NCBI GenBank assembly: GCA_019649035.1
Contig: BMAT01006800.1
Coordinates: 24,111-50,379, forward strand
Reading direction: 5' to 3'
Source of the DNA: Elysia marginata
Taxonomy: Eukaryota > Mollusca > Gastropoda > Plakobranchidae
Length of the DNA: 26,269 nt
Shown: one piece after another, positions 9,658 to 19,400 of the stretch
How positions within the stretch are numbered: the stretch's first letter is position 1
Layout: each line of letters begins with the position of its first letter
Notes under the pieces: model-generated
What the model was told of the DNA's origin: nothing
What the model saw: only the letters and a program-made list of their open reading frames with translations
Database searches by the model: none
Program-made: the position numbers and the translations under genes

Positions 9658-10386
9658 CAGTAGTATCTGGTTAAACGCACGTCAGATAAATGCAAGCCAA
9701 ATCACTATGACCGATTTTTTTAAAATATGATCACTATACCCTAAAACACCCAACATCGTCTAAGCGCATGCTGTGATTTATGAAATCGGTAAAAGTAAGT
9801 AGATCAGGCAACCACTCAAATATGTTGCTTGTATTTATAACTCCAACTACAATTGTATCTCGTTAAACGCACGTCAGATGATTGCAATAGGCTTTAACTA
9901 ACGCCCAATCGCTATGACCGATTTATTTCTTTATGATCAGTATACCCTAAACAAACGCAACATCGTCTTAACGCACGTTATGAATTATGAAATCGTTAAA
10001 CATCAGTGGATCAGGCAACCACTGAGACGTGCGGAAAAAGCCAGAATCACTCAGCAGGAATTCTCATCTTCCTTTGTTGTCACCACTACAATGCTATCTG
10101 CACGTTTTGGGTTGGGAAGGCTTGGGCGTGAAGAGGGAGGCATGGGGGGTAATAGGTGGACAAAGGTCTGTTACAGGGGGATGGTTTGTGTATACCTTAG
10201 AGCACAACAAGCGATATGATCATGATGCAACGTGACTTCACCCATACCGCACTATATTGTAACAGGTTACGTAAACTGCTGTAGGCTAGCCTATAATAGC
10301 TCTTGTACGTAGCGTTCTGTAAATGCACGCATCTCCTAAACGCACAGTATTTGAGCCTCCCAAGCGCGTTTAACCAGATACTACTG
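9658..10386. mobile_element. TA-flanked DNA transposon, complete copy
   Basis: The left end CAGTAGTATCTGGTTAAACG is repeated exactly, in reverse complement, at the right end (CGTTTAACCAGATACTACTG closing at 10386). TA flanks both sides (9656-9657 and 10387-10388). The 729-base body has no transposase. The first about 160 bases are duplicated in tandem (about 9658-9820 and 9852-10025, sharing GTTAAACGCACGTCAGAT, CTATGACCGATTT and GATCAGGCAACCACT). The right half is shared with the copy at 10974-11615. The ends suggest a Tc1/mariner-pogo type non-autonomous element. Confidence 0.75.
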
Positions 10387-10467
10387 TAATACATGTACAT
10401 TTGGATGGCCTAGCAATGAGTATGTATCGGTTTAGAGCTATTGACCTAGTAACTTTTGCTTGTTTGA

Positions 10468-10893
10468 ACAAAGTTAACAGAACGGCTGATTTACTATTTT
10501 TCTAATTTATTTACTTTAACAAACACCTGGTCCAGTGGGCGCCCGGTCCAGTACCTTAAAAGGAATCGAATATCCGTTCCAGTCAAACATGTCCACGTTT
10601 CTATTGTTCTAAATAACAATACATGCCGCTTTTACGTAAAGAGATCAAGTAACCAATTCAAAGAACATACCATCTTCTGGAAATGTCGCCACATTGGGTG
10701 TAAGTTAAGAATTGTAACAGACAAAGATGTTTCTAGAATTCACCGACAAAGTCCACACAACTACAATGATATTCTAACAGAGCGAGAGATTGAAAACTTC
10801 TATAGAGAGGAAAGCAGACAAAAAAAGCAGCAGAAAGAGCATCAAAGATTATTTGCAAGGAACTGCCATGAACCGAATACTCTAAAAAATTAA
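10468..10893 (+). pseudogene. FLYWCH-like zinc-finger open frame, no ATG
   Basis: An open frame of 141 codons runs from the stop at 10465-10467 to TAA at 10891-10893. It contains no in-frame ATG. Around 10630-10770 it shows FYVKRSSNQFKEHTIFWKCR, HIGCKLRIVTDK and then HRQSPHNYN. This fits the FLYWCH pattern of aromatic residues, then W-x-C, a second Cys, and a His pair: W at 10678, C at 10684, C at 10699, H at 10756. The second His is replaced by Tyr at 10762 (TAC, one base from CAC). The Cys spacing (x4) is shorter than usual. A basic, glutamine-rich tail follows. FLYWCH domains occur in host regulators and in some Mutator-like transposases. It lies between two copies of a DNA element, so it may be captured host sequence, a transposon exon or a decayed gene. 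Confidence 0.45.
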
Positions 10894-10973
10894 AATAATT
10901 GCTTATACCCTGGTTTTAAATACTTCAAAGAGACTGAGTTAACAAAAATTGCCCATGAGGATATCAAGTAAAA

Positions 10974-11615
10974 ATGCAACGAGATCGAAGGCACCCAAAA
11001 AGCCAGAATCACTCAGCTGGGGTTCTCATCTTCCTTTGTTGCACCACCACAGTGTTACATTTACATGGTTTGGATGGGAAGGACTGGGGGCAGGGGTGTG
11101 AAGAGGGAGGCCTAGAGGGTAAAAGGTGGATGAAGGCATGTCGCGCAGGGATGGTTTGTGCACACCTTAGAGCACAACTAGCGATATGATCATAATGCAA
11201 CATACACTTCGCTCACACCACTTGGACAGGTTAACTGTTGTAGGCTGGGGAGCAATAGCTCTTGTAGCATTCAGCTTGACCACACTTTCCCTCCCCATTG
11301 GTTCCCCCTTTTGGTCAACAAATAAATTTTTGGATGGTTGCAGCGCAATAATTGCTAAGCCAAACCAGCTCACATACAGTAGAAAGACCACAAGGTTACA
11401 AGACATACATGTCTTCATACATGTCTTGATGTTTTTGTCTAGACCTTGTCAATTGCGTGGTCCAGGGAAACAATTTGGTCTTTATTCTCTCGTTTTAATA
11501 TAATGGGAAGTAAATAGATCTAGTAATTTTTACTACTTTTTATAAATGCACACATCTCCTAAATGCACACTATTTGAGCCTCCCAAGTGCCGTGCCTTTA
11601 ACCGGATACTACTGC
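10974..11615. mobile_element. Second copy of the TA-flanked transposon, left-truncated
   Basis: From AAAAAGCCAGAATCACTCAG (about 10997) to GGATACTACTG (about 11615) this matches the right half of the element at 9658-10386. Shared blocks include GAAGAGGGAGGC, CCTTAGAGCACAAC, GCGATATGATCAT and ATTTGAGCCTCCCAAG. It lacks the left terminus and carries about 240 bases (about 11275-11540) with no counterpart in the first copy. The right end is mutated (TGCCTTTAACCGGATACTAC). Confidence 0.65.
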
Positions 11616-11880
11616 ATTGCTGGAGTTCTACATTGTCTGGTCACATTTCAAATTAAAAAAAGAAAATTTCTGACTTAAGCTGGGTTTTCAGGATTGGGGT
11701 CACATAAGTATATATGAAATATATTGATGCAATGAGTTAGACATTGTTCCCCTGGGGTGGGATGGGGTTGAAAAACATACGCACTGGAATGTTATATTGC
11801 AAGTTTTGACAGCCCGGCATCATTACTGTAGTTGTACAAATGTGGATTAAAAAACTCGATTTAAAAAATGAACAACATAA
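11616..11880. other. Spacer between convergent transcription units
   Basis: AT-rich sequence with no repeat or gene recognised. It probably separates the transposon cluster from the 3' end of the minus-strand transcript. Confidence 0.4.
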
Positions 11881-11903
11881 AAATCAAGGAAGCTATAGTT
11901 TGC

Positions 11904-11909
11904 TTTATT
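11904..11909 (-). promoter_or_regulatory. Candidate distal polyadenylation signal, E-Syt gene
   Basis: AATAAA on the minus strand, followed within about 40 bases by a T/GT-rich stretch (TTTTTATGTTGTTCATTTTT). It is the last good signal before the transposon cluster. Confidence 0.35.
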
Positions 11910-13238
11910 CAAATGAATATAAAACGGCTACAGAGATTCGATACAGGGTGAGCACATGTTAAATGATACATGTTTATAATAACAACTATAGACAACTCTA
12001 TCAATGCAGTTCAGGTCTGTCCACTTAGGAGACAGGTTTGACCTGAAAGATAAAGCGTCAACTCTTAATGATTAGTAACAAAAACAATACCAAATAATGA
12101 TTGAAAATAATTTTCAACTTTTGAGTATTGCAAAAAAGGAGAAAAAATAAGAGGTTAAAAATTTAGGCAATAAAACTTCTCAGACAGTCATAAAGCTAAA
12201 CTTGCAACTTCAAGTCCCCCCAAAATACTATAAAAATGTAAGGATTGCATCCAAACTGTTGACGCGTGAATCTTTTTACTTCAGTATGACACTAAATCTT
12301 ACTCAGGCTGCAAATATTTCGAAATTTTTAACAACTTTAGAATTAGTGGAACTGGAAGTAACAGCTACTTGTCTGCCACAAGCATGATTACAATAAACAT
12401 AATCACCCTTAAAATTTTCCCCATAGAATTCTGCCTTCATAAAAATATACAAATCTAAACAAAGGAATAAAGTAAATGGAAAAAAAAATTGGTTACATGG
12501 AGAGCATTACTATTAAAAATATATTTCAAGCAAGCACAGGAGCAAATCTTGTTATGAGTGATATGTGTTTCTCATCGTAATAGTTTTTTCTCTCAACCAA
12601 CATCAAACATTTTGTATACTCTAGTTTCCTCCCTTTGTTACCTTAGTGGCAAGTACTGCCAATCCAATGCATTAATAAATATAGAAAGATCTTTATTGAC
12701 ATTCACAAAAATAGGTCCCCTAATGTCCAAACATAACAAAAAAACTTGTTTTACATTCCTGTATTTTACTATACTGCAGAAAAATATTGAGAATCAATTT
12801 TCAGTAAACTTAATATAAATGTTAAAAACAACTACAGTGTAAATGATTGTTCTTCTTTTATTTATCATACCAGTGTCTTCGCCTTCCAGCATGCAAAGTT
12901 TACAATAATCCACAATGCATTCTTTTCATTTAAAAAAAAATTTATTATCCATTAATTATGAGTCAAGGATAATAAAACAATGACAGTTTCAACAGTTTAT
13001 AAACTTAAAAGAAAAATTACAATTCTTTAATAACTAAGCTATAGAATGGATAACTCAAATATCGAGACAGTACTGTCTGTTTGTTTGGATGTTTTCTGAA
13101 TAAAATCTGGAGATCAGTGTATCATTAGAATGCTCAGGGAGACTGAATATGGCTGGAACAAGGCTGAGATCACACAAAACTTTTGGGAGCTGAAGATCAA
13201 ATAAGTTTAATGCGACAAACACACAAATAGAGTCTACA

Positions 13239-13373
13239 GGCAGTTTAAAAAGTCTTTCAGAAAATCTGCACTTTAAATTTAAGAAGCTGTTAATTCCTTC
13301 ATAGAGGCAGTTTAAAAAGCCTTTCAGAAAATCTGCACTTTAAATTTAAGAAGCTGTTAATTCCTTCATAGAG
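13239..13373. repeat. Tandem duplication, 67-bp unit, two copies
   Basis: The unit beginning CAGTTTAAAAAG and ending CCTTCATAGAGG occurs at 13241 and again at 13308. The copies are almost identical (AGTCTTTCAG against AGCCTTTCAG), so the duplication is recent or an assembly artefact. Confidence 0.9.
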
Positions 13374-13800
13374 TTTGATGTTAATTCTCACACAACCAAA
13401 AGAAAATACCTAAAAAAAAACAAACCAAAAACACACACACACACTGAAAAAATATGCAATGAGCATTGTAGCTTCAGATATAAAGATTCCCAAATCTTTG
13501 TGAGCTTTGGATACAAGAAAACTTAGATACAGCAAGAGCTTTATAGTAGTATAATTCACAGGTAGACAGGTAAGACCAATTAAAAAATTTATAACTTTAG
13601 TTTTCTCAAAAAACAAAAACAAAAAGAAAAAAGAATTACAAAAAATTTGCACTCAGTACAAAAAAAAAAAAAACTAGCCCGTGAGGTACAAAAACGTCAG
13701 CTCTATATTTTTAAACAAGAGAAGCAGCAAAAACTGAAAAACATATAAGTGCGACAAAGACTTCAAAATCACTGATGAGGGTTTAGTTTTTAACAAAACG

Positions 13801-13975
13801 TCTCACAGCTTGTCTAGGCTCTAAAAGGGTTTATTTTTCAACTTAAGTTCTCACAGCTAGGGCTAGGCTCTAAAAGGGTTTATTTTTCAACTTAACTTCT
13901 CACAGCTTGGGCTAGGCTCTAAAAGGGTTTATTTTTCAACTTAACTTCTCACAGCTTGGGTAGGGCTCTTAAAAG
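13801..13975. repeat. Tandem repeat, 48-49-bp unit, about 3.5 copies
   Basis: The unit TCTCACAGCTTGGGCTAGGC...CTAAAAGGGTTTATTTTTCA starts at 13801, 13849, 13898 and 13947. Copies differ at a few positions, and the last is partial. It lies in the putative E-Syt 3' UTR. Confidence 0.9.
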
Positions 13976-14190
13976 ATGTGAATGTTTTGTCTAAAAAGCA
14001 CCGGTAGCTAAGAACAGGTTGTAATTTCACCAGGAATTAAAGGATTTCTTAGTTGCAGCTTTACATAAAAGCAATTGGGTCAAACTCAAAGTGATGTGCT
14101 TCTTAAGTGCAATGCTCCAGGTTTCAATTCTCAAAAAAAAATTAACCCAAAACATTTTCATATGTATCAACCTATAAGTCATAACTATTA

Positions 14191-14234
14191 GAAATTTCTT
14201 TCTCTTAACATGAGAAATTTCTTTCTCTTAACAC
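14191..14234. repeat. Short tandem duplication, 22-bp unit
   Basis: GAAATTTCTTTCTCTTAACA occurs at 14191 and again at 14213. Confidence 0.85.
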
Positions 14235-15135
14235 ATAAAGCCTACTACTTATTTAATGAACAGCAGTTTTCACTTATGGCAATCATAAACATTCCACAAC
14301 CTTTTACAAAGATGAAAGCATTTGTAAAACAAATTTTAGTTTCAATTGTATGTAAGCAAAAAATTTGGCAGAAAACTAACTGCGTATTTTAAGGTTTCTA
14401 GAAAGCATTACGTGTTGTTCACGTAAGTGCTAGATCTGTATGTGACCTTTGCTTTAAGTTTAAGATTTGCGGCACACAACATAATTCAACCCTGCTCGTG
14501 TGGCATAGAAACATTTTGTAGTGTCAGAACCATAGTTGGTTTAACTGTTCACAGTTGATTAAGAAAATTAAGAGTGTGGCAAAAGCTCAACAGAAACCTA
14601 AAAATCTTAATATTTTCTAAATACTAATAGAAAGTTCTTCTTTTTTTTTTTTTTTTGCAATCTCCAGAACTGATGAATTTGAACTTGACATTGAAGGTCA
14701 AATCAGTTGTACAGAAGTAAACTTACGGCAAATTTAAATAAACCTCAGGTAACACAAATAGTCTAGAAATTTTTACTACATTGTAATAAAATGACGACAA
14801 ACGATAATGCACGATGTAGAATTATAATAATATTATATCATTGTTTGGCTTCCACACAAGTATACCTAAGATAAGCTATGATTTCAGTGTTAAATATATG
14901 TGTGCTTGCTGTATGATGGTCTATTATAAAATTTATTAAAGCTAAAAAATATTCTAAAAATCAAAATAAACACTATGTATGTATTGAGTTACAAAATAAT
15001 CATACCGGTAAATTAAAAAAAACTAAGTCAACAGGCCAGATATTTGGGTTTGTTCACAGGCAAAAAACTTGTCTATGATGGAGATATAGTTTTTCATAAC
15101 AAAAGTAAAACAATATTGTTCTCATATTCTGGCAA

Positions 15136-15194
15136 NNNNNNNNNNNNNNNNNNNNNNNNNNNNNNNNNNNNNNNNNNNNNNNNNNNNNNNNNNN
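15136..15194. other. Assembly gap (59 N)
   Basis: A run of N. The open frames that cross it on both strands are meaningless. Confidence 0.99.
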
Positions 15195-15758
15195 CCCCTT
15201 TTCACCTTTTCTTTTTCAAAATGGAAGGGAGTTAAGCAGATAGAAAAGATCAGACTAAAGTGACAGACATCAACGGCAAAATTTTGTGATACATTAAAAC
15301 AGCACATGACAGTTTTTAGTCAGAAAGATAGAAGAGAGTCTAAAAGGCTACAAGGAAAAAATTTGATCAGCATCATCACAGTTTATGCTCCTCGAAAGCA
15401 ATAATAGAATGAGAAGACGATTGATAAACTTTTTGAAATGAAGAGTGGTTAATCTAGTATGAGGAAAATTTTTAATCTCGCTCGGTATTTTCTTGTATTG
15501 CACAAGGAAAGGCCCACTTAGTCTGATATTTTGCCTGAAGAATGAGTCAAGAGAAGTATCACTCACTGGTTAAAAGAAATTAGTGTGTTTCCCACAATAA
15601 ATTGTGCTAAAAGTAAACAGCCTTGACTATATATAAGGAGTGATCTCTAGACATTTTCACTAGACTTCCTAAACAGCAAGAAAGAGAACAAGAAAGTTGT
15701 CTTGATGTTGATTATCAGATCAAAAAGGTGATTTTTCAAAAACCATGGTGAAAAAAGC

Positions 15759-15793
15759 AACAACAGCAGCAGCAGCAGCAGCAGCAACAATAA
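15759..15793. repeat. (CAG)7 tract flanked by CAA
   Basis: Seven CAG triplets between CAA triplets. On the minus-strand transcript this reads CTG in the putative 3' UTR. Confidence 0.85.
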
Positions 15794-16298
15794 CACTATC
15801 ACAAGACTAACAAGTCTACTTTTTTAGTTGAAATTTAAAAATTGCTCACAACACATTATTTTGCATGGTCTTGCAGCTTAACATAATTAGAAAAGACGTT
15901 CAGTAAAATAAAGTATAAAATCATATAAAAGCACTATCTAAAAAGTTACCCTTTGTAGGCAAAATATCAAGTCAATATCATACTTTTCCAACTGCACAAA
16001 AATAACCATAACTTGTGTAGAATCCTAATAAAGCTCTTAAAACAAACATTAAAAAAAATTAATTTTTCAATCAACTTGTTCCAGTATTTTCTAAATTTAA
16101 ACAGAATCATAAGCCTTCTATTGAATTTTTCACCAAATATTGAAGAAATAAATAAGCTACAAAAACATTAGGACCTGTTGTTAGTTCTCAAGACTATTTT
16201 TGTAATTTGTCATTCCATGAAAAACAAACCATGTGTTACTTTTGATACAGTAAGCCATAGAAATAAGCATATTGCCTATCCGAAATTATCACACAAGA

Positions 16299-16304
16299 TT
16301 TATT
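16299..16304 (-). promoter_or_regulatory. Candidate proximal polyadenylation signal, E-Syt gene
   Basis: Plus-strand TTTATT, which is AATAAA on the minus strand, about 100 bases after the E-Syt stop. Its use would give a short 3' UTR. Confidence 0.3.
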
Positions 16305-16404
16305 TCTCTATCCAATGCAAGAGTCAGCTGATTATGTCCAGATTCAGCATGCCAAGAACTGTTCCACTGAGATCTCAATCTGTCCATCTTTCCTTCTGTC
16401 CCTC

Positions 16405-16462
16405 TCAGATGTCAGACTCAAACGATGTCGACTTCACCTGGTGCTCTGGTGCCAGATCAAAC
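16405..16462 (-). CDS. E-Syt terminal coding exon
   Basis: The acceptor TTATTTCAG lies just before 16462. The first base completes a Trp codon, then FDLAPEHQVKSTSFESDI and TGA. This matches the W-Y-D-L end of vertebrate E-Syt C2C domains. The tail after the C2 fold is short and ends acidic. Confidence 0.85.
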
Positions 16463-19400
16463 CTGAAATAACAATAGACAATAATAATATAATAATAATG
16501 ATAATGATATAATAATAATGATAATAATAATAATAATAAGAAGAAGAAGAATGATGATGATAATTGACATTTATAGAATGCCTTTCTCTTCATTGAAAAT
16601 CTCAAAGTGTTTTACATCGAACGTTAAATATAAACCACACAAACATATACATTATATATTTTTTATAAATAAATGTAAATAAATCAATTATGGTTAAAAC
16701 TTTTGAAACTAAGACATATCCTAATTATAATTTATCTAAAAATGTGCGTTTCTATTTCATTTTCTATCTAATCTATCAGTTAAAGTAAAGGTTCTAACTA
16801 TGTTACCAACAGCTGTGTCAATTATTTCAACAAAAACAAACAGCGTTCAAACAAAGCCAACCTCCACTTGTAACATGGGTTTAAATGGAAACAGGGTAAA
16901 AAGGGCTTTGTTATATTTTACTCAGAATCCCTCCACTTTAAATCAAGTTGCATAACTGTTCAAAAAATTTGTTTATATATGCAATAGATAATTTCTTTGC
17001 ACATTATGCAACCAATTTTAAAATATCATTATCTTAACACATAAAGTTGGCCAAATTCAACACAGGACCTGCCTTGCCTTTCTATATAACAAAACCTACG
17101 TCTCCACATGTTGACCATTCCTGTAGACCTACATATTGATACATGTAGAAATTAGTTGGGGTGTACTTGACCTGTTCAAGTAATAGATTGGACTATGCCA
17201 AAAATTGCCTTTTTTTTCTTTATGTCCTCACTTAACTTTGTATTGAACGTATCTGTCGCATTTTCAACAGATTGATTTGCATCTCATTGCAAATTTTCTC
17301 CTTTTCTCTAATTCACCGATAACCGATTTTTACGTTCCATTGCTTCAAATTTTAGACATAAAATCTTAAAGTAAACAGTCCCAAACTTTTACGCCCTAGC
17401 AGGAATTTTTTTAAAAATTTACAAAAAGAACGTCTAACATTTGTCTTGAAAAACAACTTAATGTATCAAACTTACATCACGTTTTAGCAATGGCTAGGCT
17501 TCAAATCTAGATGTAAGCGTTGACGCCGACTCAGATTTTAAATATAAAAAATAAGCTCTTCTAGACCTCAATGGAATTAGAAAATACCCCTGGCATTCGT
17601 CCATGATTGGTTAAAATACCTGAGTAAATTTTCAGACCTCTGCATACTGTCTGTGAGGCATGAATCTCTAAAACACATAGAATGACACTGTAAAGTTAAA
17701 ATATACATAAATTCTCTTTTGGATTTTGATATTCAATACTCTTTTGACAGCTTATTTGCCCTGCAGGTGGAATTTATTCCTATCTCTCTCTATGCTCAAG
17801 GGTATAGAGGATCTTGCAAAAATATGAGATAAATGAAGGTGTGCTTCTTTATTATGTATGCCCACCTGGGCTGGTTTTTTGTTTCTTGGTGTTGAGACAT
17901 AAACAAAAAAAATTGTCTTGGAAATGTTCCACTCATGTTTCCATTGGGTACCGGTACTTCATGAAATATAGTCATACAGTGGGCCTCTTGTCTAACAAAC
18001 TTGGACTCATCAAACCCTTGCATGCAGCAAACTAAAATAGTCCTGATATTTTCTCTTCTTTAACTTTTACAAATTTCTTTGTTTAATACAAACAAATTTT
18101 AGACTTACCTCATTATCAACCAACTTGAAGCGAAACTGAAACTAATTCTTGGTGTTTTTTTAGCCTTTTCGTTGGTATGTTGTTTAATCGATAGTGATAC
18201 AGCTATCGCAGTATCAAAGAGAGAGACTGAGTGAGTGATTACATTATACCAAAGGAAAAGCCAGCAAGCATTACAAAAACTTGCTGCACTGTGTGTGTTC
18301 TACTTAAGTTTTAGATAAAGTTTCAAGATTGTAAGATAGTGTAGGAGTTTATTCTTTGGTTCGTTTCCGGTTATTTTAAAAAGATCGTGCTTTCAACAAA
18401 CCTTGGCTGTTTAGAATCCAAGGTCCACTTTATTTCACTGTCAGCGCTGCCCTTTTGTCCTTAAGAGTAAAAAAAACTCTCCTATTATGGTATGCATGCT
18501 GGTAGTGGCGTACCAATACAGACAGGATGGCTTACATCAGATAGACAGGCAGGGCCAGACAGCCGTATTCCTACTCTGGACTGGCCACAACAGACTGAAG
18601 GCTCACAGGTACAAAACATACAAGATTGGCCATACTGATCTCCGCTCATGCGGAGAAGCTGCGGAAAAAGCACAACATATCCTACAAGACTGCCAGAATT
18701 ATAGAATGATGGCAATTTGGAGCAGCTTCACAGACTTCGAGACAAACTCTGGTGAATTCTTGAAAAACTGGAAAAGACCAACAGCTTTATCCAACAGATA
18801 GGGGTCAATATTTGAAGTCGACACTGAGATGAAGACGAAGAAGAACTGAAAATATCATTCAAGAGGTGAGGTTTGTACTGACCAGTTGGTGACCGCTCGA
18901 CTGACGTCCAGTGTGCTCAAGTCCAGCAGCAGAGTCCCCATGAATGTCTTGGAGGAGGAGAACATGCCCACCTCATTCTTCACCGTCACCTCCAGTGTTC
19001 GCCGAGCAAGCTCTGTCTCGGACACTGCATACTCAAATCTAACAGAGAGAGAGAGAGAAAAGTAAAAAATTAATTTAATGCAGTTTAATTCTTAAGTGAA
19101 AACTAAAGGAGAACATTTATCATGCTCTAAAAAACCTGAAAATTTAATAGTAGGCCTACACATTAATTTATTGCGAATATTTCAGCCCCAATAGGCAGGC
19201 TTCTGCAATGCTCTGCAGGGCACCGTGGCTATGTGGTTTGCGTGTTGGAGTTGCGATCCAGCATTTGCAGGTTTGATTTCCAACCTCGACTCATGTTGTA
19301 GTTGCCTTATGAGAGCAACTCAACCACACTTTCCTCAGTCCATCTACCTAGGAAATGGGTACTGGCTAAAGGCAGTGCTTTAAAATTGTGGAATATTAGT

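Larger units (their letters stand above)
11881..16404 (-). other. Putative long 3' UTR of the E-Syt gene
   Basis: On the minus strand this follows the E-Syt stop codon. It has no coding content. It carries three tandem-repeat blocks, a CAG/CTG tract and an assembly gap. A minus-strand AATAAA at 11904-11909 (plus TTTATT) is followed by T- and GT-rich sequence, a plausible end about 4.5 kb from the stop. Several closer AATAAA sites exist, the nearest at 16299-16304, so the real end could be much nearer the stop. Confidence 0.35.
16463..18882 (-). other. E-Syt intron
   Basis: A 2.4-kb GT-AG intron. Its 3' end is a microsatellite (about 16476-16562), and it contains the antisense LINE RNase H fragment (18487-18801). 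A lone transposon-like end (CAGTGGGCCTCTTGTCTAAC at about 17978) is also present. The rest is AT-rich with nothing recognised. Confidence 0.8.

Noticed and set aside
9914..10219. 101-residue plus-strand frame with a second frame overlapping it
   Set aside because: It lies within the non-autonomous TA-flanked element, shows no transposase motif, and is not preserved in the second copy.
11186..11503. 105-residue frame and its antisense partner
   Set aside because: It spans the second transposon copy and its extra segment, with no recognisable domain.
13410..13652. 80-residue Phe-rich minus-strand frame
   Set aside because: It is encoded by poly-T and (GT)n sequence; a low-complexity artefact.
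13239..13975. Tandem repeats as a CRISPR array
   Set aside because: Units are direct head-to-tail copies with no unique spacers, in animal DNA.
15044..15307. Open frames on both strands crossing the N run
   Set aside because: They exist only because N was read through; no product can be claimed.
17940..18000. CAGTGGGCCTCTTGTCTAAC as a complete transposon
   Set aside because: Only one possible end is visible; no matching opposite terminus was found nearby.
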